This document shows positions 7,971 to 16,025 of a DNA stretch of 64,000 nucleotides, in pieces. A program made the translations under genes and the position numbers. This DNA is from CBDDFN01 sp965227065 (GTDB lineage Bacteria; Pseudomonadota; Alphaproteobacteria; SPJN01). The DNA lies in the NCBI GenBank assembly GCA_965227065.1, contig CBDDFN010000010.1:124001-188000 (forward strand), given 5' to 3'. A model generated the notes under the pieces. It had not been told where the DNA came from, searched no databases, and saw only the letters and a program-made list of their open reading frames with translations. Every line of letters begins with the position of its first letter. The first letter of the stretch is position 1.

Positions 7971-9715
7971 GCCCGTTCGTCGTCCTCTTCTTCGTCCTCG
8001 CCGTCTTCGTCAGCGTCGTCCTCGTCGCCCGCGTCTTCAGCAGAGGCGCTGCTCGAAAAGACGGCTTCGGCTTCCGCTTCGGCGTCATATTCTTCTTCGC
8101 CCGCTTCGTCCTCGCCTTCCTCTTCGGTGGCAAGTTCGGGGTTCAACACCTCTTCGGGGATCTCATCAATCCAGCCGGCCTGAACCCGTGCGGTCATGAT
8201 CAGAATGTTGGCTTCATGCTCGGAGAGGTCAAACTCTTCGAGAATGCCATCTTCCTTGATGCGCTCGCCCTTCACCACGGTGACCGAGCCGATCAGCTCA
8301 TCAGCGATGCAGCCTGCGAAGTCTTCAAGAGACTTAATGTCGTTTTCGCCCAGTGCAACCAGCATTTTGGGCGACAGACCCTCAAGGCCCGCCAGATCGT
8401 CGGCCACGCCCAGTTCCTTGCGGCGTTCATCCAGGGCGATATTGATCTGCTCGAGATGTTCGCGCGCACGTTCCTGAAGCTCTTCAGCGGTTTCCTCGTC
8501 AAAGCCTTCGATCTCGGCAATCTCGTCGATCTCGACATAAGCGACTTCTTCCACCGCGGTGAAGCCTTCTGACGCCAGAAGCTGGGCCACAAGCTCATCG
8601 ACATTAAGCGCATTGACGAACAGTTCGGTGCGCTGACGGAACTCTTCCTGACGGCGGTTTGATTCTTCTTCCTCGGTCAGGATGTCGATGTCCCAACCGG
8701 TCAGCTGGCTGGCAAGCCGCACATTCTGACCGCGCCGGCCAATCGCCAGCGACAACTGATCATCGGGAACAACCACCTCAATCTTGCCCTGATCCTCATC
8801 CAGCACAACCTTGACCACTGAAGCGGGCTGCAGGCCCGAGACGATGAAGCTTGCCACATCTTCGGTCCAGGGAATGATGTCGATCTTTTCGCCTTGCAGC
8901 TCATTGACGACAGCCTGAACGCGGGAGCCGCGCATCCCCACACACGCACCAACCGGGTCGATGGAGCCATCATGGCTCAACACTGCGATCTTGGCCCGGC
9001 TGCCCGGATCACGCGCAACCGCCTTGATCTCAATAATGCCGTCATAGATTTCCGGCACTTCCTGGGCAAACAGATGGACCATGAATTGGGGATGGGTGCG
9101 CGACAAGAAGATCTGCGGTCCGCGTTGTTCGCGGCGCACATCGGCAATATAGGCGCGCACGCGGTCGCCGGTGCGGAACACCTCGCGCGGCAGCAACTGG
9201 TCGCGGCGCAGGATCGCTTCGGCGCGGCCCAGATCGACAATCACATTGCCATATTCAACGCGCTTGACGATGCCGGTGGTGACTTCTTCCACCCGGTCCT
9301 TGAACTCTTCATATTGCCGGTCGCGTTCGGCATCGCGCACCTTCTGGACAATCACCTGCTTGGCGGTCTGGGCGGCAATCCGGCCAAACTCAATCGGCGG
9401 CAGATCATCAAGCATCAAATCGCCGATCTCGGCTTCGGGATTGCGGCGCTGGGCCGAGGCAAGCGCGATCTCGCGCGCGTCGTTCTCAACGGTCTCAACC
9501 ACTTCAAGACGGCGATACAGACGTGACTGACCGGTCTGGCGGTCAATCTCGGCAATGATGTCATTTTCAGCGCCATAGCGCGCCCGGGCGGCTTTCTGGA
9601 TCGCCTCTTCCATCGCTTCGATTACGATTTCAGGGTCGATCGCTTTTTCCTGGGCGAGCACTTCGGCAATTTGCAGAAGCTCAAGCTTGTTTGCGCTGAC
9701 AGCCGATGTTGCCAT
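7967..9715 (-). CDS. nusA: Transcription termination/antitermination factor NusA
   Basis: RNA polymerase-associated factor affecting pausing, termination and rRNA antitermination. The 582 residues run: N-terminal polymerase-binding domain, S1 domain (about 135-200), KH1 and KH2 (SHDGSIDPVGACVGMRGSRV; GRRGQNVRLASQL), then two helix-hairpin-helix-rich C-terminal repeats. The protein ends in a long Glu/Asp-rich tail (last 50 residues), a known alphaproteobacterial variation. It begins four bases after rimP, in the widespread rimP-nusA-ylxR-infB order. Confidence 0.97.
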   Translation of the reverse strand: MATSAVSANKLELLQIAEVLAQEKAIDPEIVIEAMEEAIQKAARARYGAENDIIAEIDRQTGQSRLYRRLEVVETVENDAREIALASAQRRNPEAEIGDLMLDDLPPIEFGRIAAQTAKQVIVQKVRDAERDRQYEEFKDRVEEVTTGIVKRVEYGNVIVDLGRAEAILRRDQLLPREVFRTGDRVRAYIADVRREQRGPQIFLSRTHPQFMVHLFAQEVPEIYDGIIEIKAVARDPGSRAKIAVLSHDGSIDPVGACVGMRGSRVQAVVNELQGEKIDIIPWTEDVASFIVSGLQPASVVKVVLDEDQGKIEVVVPDDQLSLAIGRRGQNVRLASQLTGWDIDILTEEEESNRRQEEFRQRTELFVNALNVDELVAQLLASEGFTAVEEVAYVEIDEIAEIEGFDEETAEELQERAREHLEQINIALDERRKELGVADDLAGLEGLSPKMLVALGENDIKSLEDFAGCIADELIGSVTVVKGERIKEDGILEEFDLSEHEANILIMTARVQAGWIDEIPEEVLNPELATEEEGEDEAGEEEYDAEAEAEAVFSSSASAEDAGDEDDADEDGEDEEEDDERA

Positions 9716-9719
9716 GGCT

Positions 9720-10241
9720 TTATCCTTCTTTATTGGCAGCGGACTTCGCCGCCTTTGCTGCCTGTTTTAACAATTCATCGGTCATGACGAGCTTGGCTTC
9801 CTCAATCATGTCCATTTCAAATCCCAAAATGCCGAACTCATCAGTGACGAGCCGCACTTCATCGCCTTCGAAGCCTTCCAGCACGCCCTTGAACCGTTTG
9901 CGGCCTTCGACCGCGTCGCGCAATTCAAGCCGCGCCTCATAGCCAGCGAAGCGCTCAAAGTCTTTCGCCCGGGTTAAGGGGCGGTCAATGCCGGGGCTCG
10001 ACACTTCCAGCCGGTAGGGCTGGCTGATCGGGTCCTCAACATCAAGCAAGGCCGACAGGGCCCGCGAAATATCTGCACAGGCATCGACATCCATCGTACC
10101 GTCGGGACGCTCTGCCATGATCTGCAAGGTCAGCGTCTTGGTCCCCGACAGCTGAACACGCACAATCTCAAAGCCCATCGCTTCTACGGTGGGTTCGATG
10201 ACGGATCGAACGCGGTCTGCCAATTCAATATGCCAGGACAT
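9720..10241 (-). CDS. rimP: Ribosome maturation factor RimP
   Basis: Assists 30S assembly. The 173 residues contain the family's N-terminal region (VEAMGFEIVRVQLSG) and the central LEVSSPGIDRPLTRAKDFERF motif. I start at MSWHIEL because this ATG lies beyond the leader terminator; a start at 10298 would put the terminator hairpin inside the coding region. The ribosome binding site is weak (AGACAGG next to the ATG). A promoter and an attenuator-like leader directly precede it, so this is the probable head of the rimP-nusA-ylxR-infB operon. Confidence 0.93.
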   Translation of the reverse strand: MSWHIELADRVRSVIEPTVEAMGFEIVRVQLSGTKTLTLQIMAERPDGTMDVDACADISRALSALLDVEDPISQPYRLEVSSPGIDRPLTRAKDFERFAGYEARLELRDAVEGRKRFKGVLEGFEGDEVRLVTDEFGILGFEMDMIEEAKLVMTDELLKQAAKAAKSAANKEG

Positions 10242-10253
10242 CCTGTCTTCACA

Positions 10254-10325
10254 TAAAAAAAGTGGGCCGCTCGCGTCAGCCCACTGCCTCAGCCTCACCC
10301 TCGAATTCAGTGAAGGTGATATGTG
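10254..10325 (-). terminator. rimP leader with internal terminator (attenuator candidate)
   Basis: On the minus strand AGTGGGC (10279-10285) and GCCCACT (10261-10267) form a stem followed by a run of seven T, a textbook Rho-independent terminator only about 13 bases before the rimP ATG and downstream of the promoter. A preceding hairpin (TCACCTTC with GAGGGTGA, 10295-10319) exposes CACTG in its loop, which can pair with CAGTG at the base of the terminator's first arm (10282-10286), so two exclusive folds are possible. Rfam lists an alphaproteobacterial rimP leader; I believe this is of that kind but could not run the model. Confidence 0.65.
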
Positions 10326-10331
10326 GCCGCG

Positions 10332-10359
10332 ATCATACGCAAAATGCGCTTGAGATCAA
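10332..10359 (-). promoter_or_regulatory. Promoter of the rimP operon
   Basis: TTGATC (10354-10359) and TATGAT (10332-10337) on the minus strand, 16 bases apart. The -35 overlaps the trmB stop codon. Transcription would start near 10325 and give a leader of about 85 bases that contains the hairpins described next. Confidence 0.6.
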
Positions 10360-11063
10360 GGGCGCTGAGACGCCGGGCGGGGGATGCGCCGAAATGTCAG
10401 ATAATGGCCCTTGCGGCCTTCGCGGAACGCTTTTTCTTCATAGCGGGTGGATTTCCACCCCTCCCAGGGCTCCCGCCAGTCCGCCGCACTGTCGGCCAGC
10501 CATTCAAAATCGGGATGGCGGCGGATGTGGGCGAGGGTCCAGGACAGATAAGTGTCAATGTCGCTGGCAAAGCGGAGTTCCGCACCATCGCGCAGGCATC
10601 GGGCCAGGGCCGACAGATTGCCGTCACTGACAAACCGCCGCTTCCAATGCCGTTTCTTGGGCCAGGGATCAGGATAAAGCAGCCACACACGATCAAGGCA
10701 CTGATCGGGCAGCCGGTCGAGCACATCGCGGGCATCTTCCAAAGCTGTGCGGATGTTGGATAGGTCCCGCTGTTCGACCTCAAACAACAGGCTCGCCATA
10801 CCGTTCTCAAACGGCTCAATGCCGATAAAGTTAAAGCCGGGATTGCCGGTGGCTTCATCAATCAGATGTTCGCCGCCGCCAAAGCCGATCTCCATATGGA
10901 CCGGCCCCGCCGTGCGAAACAGCGCGGCACTATCACTGATCCGATCGCGCGGTACCGCGAGCTCGGCGCCAAGCGTCTCCATCCGCTTTTGCTGATGGGG
11001 GCTGAGCGGATGACCGCGCTTGCGGCCATAAAGCCGGTTGGGACGATCGGCCCGCTCTGACAT
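10356..11063 (-). CDS. trmB: tRNA (guanine-N7-)-methyltransferase TrmB
   Basis: Methylates G46 in the tRNA variable loop using S-adenosylmethionine. The 235 residues show the cofactor motif VHMEIGFGGGEHL, the family signature FIGIEPFENG and the strongly conserved LLYPDPWPKKRHWKRRF. It starts five bases after metK, which makes its cofactor; the two are probably co-transcribed. Its stop codon overlaps the -35 of the rimP promoter. Confidence 0.97.
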   Translation of the reverse strand: MSERADRPNRLYGRKRGHPLSPHQQKRMETLGAELAVPRDRISDSAALFRTAGPVHMEIGFGGGEHLIDEATGNPGFNFIGIEPFENGMASLLFEVEQRDLSNIRTALEDARDVLDRLPDQCLDRVWLLYPDPWPKKRHWKRRFVSDGNLSALARCLRDGAELRFASDIDTYLSWTLAHIRRHPDFEWLADSAADWREPWEGWKSTRYEEKAFREGRKGHYLTFRRIPRPASQRP

Positions 11064-11068
11064 GCCGC

Positions 11069-12259
11069 TTAGCTCAACGCTGCCTTGATAGCGTCAACCA
11101 GGTCGGTCTTCTCCCATGAGAAGCCGCCATCGTCAGTCGGCGTGCGTCCGAAATGGCCGTACGCAGCGCTGCGCTCATAGATTGGGCGCGACAGGTTGAG
11201 ATGCTCGCGAATGCCGCGCGGCGACAGGTCCATCGCTTCACCGAGCGCCCCTTCAAGCTTGGCCTCGTCAACAGTGCCGGTGCCGTACAGATCAACCCAG
11301 ATCGACAGGGGCTTGGACACGCCAATCGCGTAGCTGAGCTGGATGCAGCAGCGGTCGGCCAGACCTGCGGCCACCACATTCTTTGCCAGATAGCGGCTGG
11401 CATAGGCAGCCGAACGATCCACCTTGGTGGGGTCCTTGCCGGAGAATGCGCCGCCGCCATGGGGCGCGGCACCGCCATAGGTATCGACAATGATCTTGCG
11501 GCCCGTCAGACCGGCATCGCCATCGGGCCCGCCGATGACGAACTTGCCGGTGGGGTTCACATAGAAGGCGTCTTCAGGGCACATCCAGCCATCGGGCAGC
11601 ACTTCTTCCACGTAAGGCCGCACAAGCTCCCGCACCTGATCCTGGGTTAAGCCGTCTGTGTGCTGGGTCGACACGACGACAGAGGTCGCACGCACCGGCT
11701 TGCCGTTTTCATATTGCAAGGTCACCTGGCTTTTGGCGTCAGGCTCAAATTCGGGGCGCGCGCCGGAATGACGATCTTCGGCCATGCGCTGCAAAATCTT
11801 GTGGGAATAATGGATCGGGGCGGGCATCAGCACATCGGTTTCGGTGCAGGCATAGCCAAACATGATGCCCTGGTCGCCGGCGCCTTCATCCTTGTTGCCC
11901 GCCGCATCGACGCCCTGGGCGATATCGACCGACTGCTCATGGACATAGACCGACACATCGGCGTTCTTCCAATGAAAGCCGTCCTGCTCATAGCCGATTT
12001 CCTTCACGGCGTTGCGGGCGGCCTTTTCAAGCGTGTCATGGTCGACATGCTGCGCACAGCGGGTTTCGCCCGCCAGCACGATGCGGTTGGTGGTGGTCAG
12101 CGTTTCCACCGCAACCCGCGAAGAGGAATCGGCGCCCAAATAGACATCGACAATGGCGTCTGAAATCCGGTCGCATACCTTGTCGGGATGGCCTTCGGAA
12201 ACAGATTCACTGGTGAACAAATAATCCTGACGGGGCACTGGCAGATCTCCATTGGTCAT
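11069..12259 (-). CDS. metK: S-adenosylmethionine synthetase
   Basis: Makes S-adenosylmethionine from methionine and ATP. The 396 residues contain the signatures FTSESVSEGHPDKVCDRISD, GAGDQGIMFGYA and GGGAFSGKDPTKVDRSAAY. I start at MTNGDLPV because family homology begins there; an open frame extends 34 codons upstream (to 12361), but that stretch is basic, unlike the family, and overlaps the xre gene. The 70-base leader holds a small AT-rich hairpin (12310-12325); I could not match it to any known SAM riboswitch. Confidence 0.97.
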   Translation of the reverse strand: MTNGDLPVPRQDYLFTSESVSEGHPDKVCDRISDAIVDVYLGADSSSRVAVETLTTTNRIVLAGETRCAQHVDHDTLEKAARNAVKEIGYEQDGFHWKNADVSVYVHEQSVDIAQGVDAAGNKDEGAGDQGIMFGYACTETDVLMPAPIHYSHKILQRMAEDRHSGARPEFEPDAKSQVTLQYENGKPVRATSVVVSTQHTDGLTQDQVRELVRPYVEEVLPDGWMCPEDAFYVNPTGKFVIGGPDGDAGLTGRKIIVDTYGGAAPHGGGAFSGKDPTKVDRSAAYASRYLAKNVVAAGLADRCCIQLSYAIGVSKPLSIWVDLYGTGTVDEAKLEGALGEAMDLSPRGIREHLNLSRPIYERSAAYGHFGRTPTDDGGFSWEKTDLVDAIKAALS

Positions 12260-12329
12260 GGCGGTTTGGCTGGGGTTCTCGCAAAGCCGCTGCAGCCCGT
12301 CAAGAGCATATAAAGAAATCTTTATGCGG

Positions 12330-12839
12330 TTATTTGTTCGCAGCCTCCGCCGCGCCCTCATCCCTCATGGCCTCACTGACCGAGCGGACCATATCGACGA
12401 TGCGCCGCCGCACAGCCGGATCGGGAATGCGGACAAAGGCGCTGACCAGCGCAACTCCTTCCGGTGTGCTGAGAAAATCAACCACATAGGGGGTTTCATC
12501 GCCCTCGGCGAACCCGGTCGGCTGGGGTTCTTCGCCGTCAAGCGGGGGCATGTCCTCAAAGAAAAACTGCACCGGCACATTCAGCAATCCGGCAATACGG
12601 TACAGGCGGCTCGCCCCGATGCGGTTGGCGCCCTTTTCATATTTCTGGATTTGCTGGAAGGTCAGGCCCAGTGAGCGCCCCAGCGCTTCCTGGCTCATCC
12701 CCACAAGCATCCTGCGTAATTTCATCCGGCTGCCGACATGCACGTCGACAGGATCCGGGGTCTTGCGCACCACGGCCGTGTTCTCCAATGCCCCTGCCCC
12801 CACGACAGACGCGACTTCACTGTGCGGAACACGGCCCAC
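12330..12839 (-). CDS. XRE-family transcriptional regulator upstream of metK
   Basis: The helix-turn-helix lies at about residues 36-92 (VGSRMKLRRML, then LTFQQIQKYEKGANRIGASRL), very close to a regulator found at this position across Alphaproteobacteria. The remaining 75 residues (VVDFLSTPEGVALVSAFVRI) are the usual C-terminal extension. The start shown is GTG; a TTG at about 12788 is an alternative that would trim the poorly conserved N-terminus. A palindrome over its own -10 element suggests autoregulation. Target genes are unknown. Confidence 0.85.
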   Translation of the reverse strand: MGRVPHSEVASVVGAGALENTAVVRKTPDPVDVHVGSRMKLRRMLVGMSQEALGRSLGLTFQQIQKYEKGANRIGASRLYRIAGLLNVPVQFFFEDMPPLDGEEPQPTGFAEGDETPYVVDFLSTPEGVALVSAFVRIPDPAVRRRIVDMVRSVSEAMRDEGAAEAANK

Positions 12840-12859
12840 CCGAGCCCCGCTTGGGCCTC

Positions 12860-12874
12860 ACACTATACAAGTGT
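12860..12874 (-). promoter_or_regulatory. Palindromic operator over the xre -10 element
   Basis: ACACT-N5-AGTGT is a perfect inverted repeat (12860-12864, 12870-12874). It covers TATAGT (12862-12867, minus strand), a good -10 hexamer about 25 bases from the gene start; no strong -35 is seen. The position suggests autoregulation by the XRE protein. Confidence 0.45.
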
Positions 12875-12893
12875 ATGCGAGAAGAAAATGACT

Positions 12894-14474
12894 TTAGATC
12901 TCGCCCGGCTTCTTACGCGGCCAAACAATGCCACAGATCAGCATGACAGCAAAAAGCAGTACTGCCCAGAGTTCTCCTTGCCGGGCATAGGGCGTTTGGG
13001 CCACCGGTTTGGGCAAAGCCATCTCAATAAAGCCGGTTTGATTGTATTCAACCCGTTTAAGAACCCGGCCAACCGGATCAATCAGCGCCGACACGCCATT
13101 ATTGGCCGACCGCGCCATGGGCAGGCCGGTTTCAACCGCCCGCAACCGGGCCTGCGCCAGATGCTGCTGCGGTCCGGCTGTGTCGCCGTACCAGGCATCA
13201 TTGGTGACATTGATCAGCCAGTTGGGGCGCTCCTGATCATCGCTGAGTGTTTCGGCGGGGAAAATCGCCTCATAACAGATTTGCGGCGTGAAACTTGGAA
13301 TATTGCCATAGGTGAAGGTCTGTGGGCCCTCACCGGCCTCAAAGCTGCCCGCGCCCTGGGTGATCTTGCGCAGACCGATGCGGCTTAAAACATTTTCGGC
13401 CGGGACATATTCCCCGAACGGCACAAGATGGTGCTTGTGATAGAAATTGACCGGCCGGCTTTCGGCATCCACCATGATCACGGCATTGAAGTAGCGCGGT
13501 TTTTCATTGAATTTGCGGATCGACCGCGGCGTACCCGCGACCAGCAGATCGCCCGCGCTCATCCGGCGGGCCATCGCAAGCCGCGCACTGGCCGAGTTTT
13601 CCAGCTGATAGGGCGTTGCCGCCTCGGGCCAGACAATGACGGTGTGGCTTGCCGTGCCGTCGGGCTTGGACAGCGACAAGAGCCGGTCGGTGATCGGTCC
13701 GGCATTGCCCGCAATCCACTTGTCGCGCTGGGACACGTTAGGCTGCACGATCCGCACCCGAACGTCATTGTGAAACTGGGTCGGATGGGCGTTGAGCCGC
13801 AGCATGCCGTAAATCGCGGTTCCGCCGACCAGCACGACCGCCAGCGCTACCGGCGCCCAGGTCTTGCGGTGGATCAGCCCGTCGCGCAGCGCATAGGACG
13901 ACACGCCCATAAAAACCACAATCAGCGACAAGGCCCATGGCCCGGTGATGCTGGCCAACTGCATAAAGGTGGGCGATCCCGCCCAGACCTGATGCAGGCT
14001 GTTCCACGGAAAGCCGGTGAGAAGAACCGAACGCAGCCATTCAAACAGCACAAACGCACAGGCGAAAATCAGCAACCGGCCTTGGCCCTGGCTCCACAAA
14101 GGCAGCACCGCGACAAAGGCAAGGCCGGTAAAGATCGCCAGTCCTGCAGGAATGCCAAGGGCGGCAAACGGAACCAGCCACATGAACTGTTCGGGATTGA
14201 CCAAAAGCGCATTGGAAATCCAGTAAAGCCCGGCGGCGAAATAGCCGAGCCCCCACCACCAGCCAAGCCAGAAAGCGGCCTTGACCTTGCGCTTGCCGTT
14301 CAGCTCCGCATGGACCTGATCAAGCACAAAGATAATGTAGGGCATGGTAAATGGCAGGATCCACCACAGGAAGTAGGGGGCCAGCGCAAAGCTCGACAAT
14401 CCACCCAGTCCGGCCAGAACCAGACCTTGATAAAGCCCCCGTCCGGGCGTTCGCGTGTCGCTCCAAATAGACAT
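12894..14474 (-). CDS. lnt: Apolipoprotein N-acyltransferase
   Basis: Inner-membrane enzyme that adds the third acyl chain to lipoproteins. The 526 residues have about six N-terminal membrane segments, then a periplasmic nitrilase-type domain with all three catalytic residues visible: Glu in WPEAATPY, Lys in FYHKHHLVPFGEYVP and Cys in QICYEAIFP. A last hydrophobic segment precedes WPRKKPGEI. I prefer the ATG at 14474 to a GTG three codons upstream. Its substrates in this window include the LppC-like protein and the small lipoprotein at 57385. Confidence 0.95.
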   Translation of the reverse strand: MSIWSDTRTPGRGLYQGLVLAGLGGLSSFALAPYFLWWILPFTMPYIIFVLDQVHAELNGKRKVKAAFWLGWWWGLGYFAAGLYWISNALLVNPEQFMWLVPFAALGIPAGLAIFTGLAFVAVLPLWSQGQGRLLIFACAFVLFEWLRSVLLTGFPWNSLHQVWAGSPTFMQLASITGPWALSLIVVFMGVSSYALRDGLIHRKTWAPVALAVVLVGGTAIYGMLRLNAHPTQFHNDVRVRIVQPNVSQRDKWIAGNAGPITDRLLSLSKPDGTASHTVIVWPEAATPYQLENSASARLAMARRMSAGDLLVAGTPRSIRKFNEKPRYFNAVIMVDAESRPVNFYHKHHLVPFGEYVPAENVLSRIGLRKITQGAGSFEAGEGPQTFTYGNIPSFTPQICYEAIFPAETLSDDQERPNWLINVTNDAWYGDTAGPQQHLAQARLRAVETGLPMARSANNGVSALIDPVGRVLKRVEYNQTGFIEMALPKPVAQTPYARQGELWAVLLFAVMLICGIVWPRKKPGEI

Positions 14475-14511
14475 GGGTCTCACTTAAAGGGAAATGGTTA
14501 AGAGAATGTGA

Positions 14512-15435
14512 TCAGGCCGGGGTCTCGTTCACCCCGGTTTCATCCATTTTGGGGGGAGTTATCCGAACCCGGCGTATGCGGCGGGCATCGGCGTCGGAGA
14601 TTTCGATTTCAAGTCCTTCAGGATGGCGCACCAGTTCGCCGCGCTGGGGAACCCGGTTGATCAGATGCACAACCAGCCCGCCAATCGTGTCGATATCTTC
14701 ATCTTCGTCGACGAGATCAAATCCGAAATGATTTTCAAGCTCGGTGATCTCAACCCGCGCATCCGCATCAATCACGCCATTGTCCGCCACGGTAAAGGCG
14801 GGACCTTCATCTTCATGTTCGTCAAGAATTTCGCCGACAATTTCCTCGACCAGATCCTCAATCGTGACAAGACCATCGGTCGCGCCGAACTCATCAATGA
14901 CAATCGCCATATGGATGCGCGCAGCCTGCATCTTCAGCATCAAATCAAGCACCGGCATGGACGGCGGCACGAACAGCACCTTGCGCATGATCGATTTCAG
15001 CGTGAATTCCTCACGCGCTTCATTGCCATGCAAGGCATGGTCCCACCATTCGATCAGATCCTTAATATGAACCATGCCGATAATGTCGTCGGTGGTCTCG
15101 CGATAGACCGGCAGGCGCGAATGGGCCGCATCGCGGAAGACGCGCACACTGTCAGCCAGGCTGGAATTAAGATCGAGTGACACGATCGCCGCGCGGGGCA
15201 CCATAACATCGTAAATCCGGCTTTCGCGGATCGACACAATGTTGGTGATCATCAGACGCTCTTCAGGCGTCAGCGCATCGGCAATCTCGTGATGCTCGGA
15301 CAGAATATCTTCAAAACTTTCCTTCAGCGTCGGCTCGCGCCCCAGTGTTGGGCGGAACACACGCTTGAGCCGCGCCCAGAAACTGGGCGCTTCAACGGCT
15401 TGATCGGAACTGGAAAAATCAGTGGTGCGGGCCAT
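14512..15435 (-). CDS. corC: HlyC/CorC-family CBS-domain protein
   Basis: Cytosolic protein with two CBS domains (IVSIRESRIYDVMVPRAAIV near 70; LKSIMRKVLFVPPSMPVLDL near 145) and a C-terminal CorC_HlyC domain (about 215-295, ending in DADARRIRRVRI). It lacks the N-terminal DUF21 membrane domain of larger relatives, like E. coli CorC (YbeX). Its neighbours ybeY, phoH and lnt match the E. coli miaB-ybeZ-ybeY-ybeX-lnt order. The family is linked to magnesium/cobalt resistance and ribosome health; the substrate here is unproven. Confidence 0.92.
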   Translation of the reverse strand: MARTTDFSSSDQAVEAPSFWARLKRVFRPTLGREPTLKESFEDILSEHHEIADALTPEERLMITNIVSIRESRIYDVMVPRAAIVSLDLNSSLADSVRVFRDAAHSRLPVYRETTDDIIGMVHIKDLIEWWDHALHGNEAREEFTLKSIMRKVLFVPPSMPVLDLMLKMQAARIHMAIVIDEFGATDGLVTIEDLVEEIVGEILDEHEDEGPAFTVADNGVIDADARVEITELENHFGFDLVDEDEDIDTIGGLVVHLINRVPQRGELVRHPEGLEIEISDADARRIRRVRITPPKMDETGVNETPA

Positions 15436-15452
15436 GGCGTCAAAAAAGATCC

Positions 15453-16025
15453 TTATGAGCCCGATGATGGCTGACCGGGGCGGGCCTGTCCATCCTCTGC
15501 ATAGGGATCGGCAATGCCGAACTTTGCAAGAATTTTGCGTTCGACCTGTTCCATATCCTCGGCCTCAGGGTCGTCTTGATGATCAAAACCGCACAGATGC
15601 AGGAAACCATGCACCACCAGATGGCGGAAATGGTCATCAATGCGCTTTTCCTGTTCGGCCGCTTCGCGCGCAATGGTTTCCCAGGCAAAGACCAGATCAC
15701 CCAGCAAACGCGGTGCGCCGCCGGCGGGTTCGTGATCAAGGCCGGGACCAAGAGCGGGACCAAGAGCGGGAAAAGACAGAACATTGGTGGCGCCTGGTTT
15801 GCCACGCCAGCGTGTGTTGAGGGCCGCAATCGCCTGATCAATGGTCAGCAGAACCGACAAATCAATCGGGCCTTTCTCCAGGACACCGGGAAAGGCCGCG
15901 CAGGCCCGCGCCGTTTCAGTGATCAGCGCGCCATGATGGCGTTCATCCCACTCACCGCCTTCGATCAGAATATCAATGGCGTTGATCTGTGATGCGGGAC
16001 TGTCGGTTTCAGTCACGGTCCTCAT
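15453..16025 (-). CDS. ybeY: Endoribonuclease YbeY
   Basis: Single-strand endoribonuclease needed for 16S rRNA 3' maturation and 70S quality control. The 190-residue protein has the zinc motif HGFLHLCGFDH (three histidines) and the upstream NTRWRGKPGATNVLSFP. It overlaps the end of phoH by 17 bases, so the two are read together. Confidence 0.95.
   Translation of the reverse strand: MRTVTETDSPASQINAIDILIEGGEWDERHHGALITETARACAAFPGVLEKGPIDLSVLLTIDQAIAALNTRWRGKPGATNVLSFPALGPALGPGLDHEPAGGAPRLLGDLVFAWETIAREAAEQEKRIDDHFRHLVVHGFLHLCGFDHQDDPEAEDMEQVERKILAKFGIADPYAEDGQARPGQPSSGS

Noticed and set aside
13428..14501. A 357-codon open frame on the plus strand opposite lnt
   Set aside because: Shadow of lnt; the translation is Arg/Gln/Pro-rich and matches nothing.
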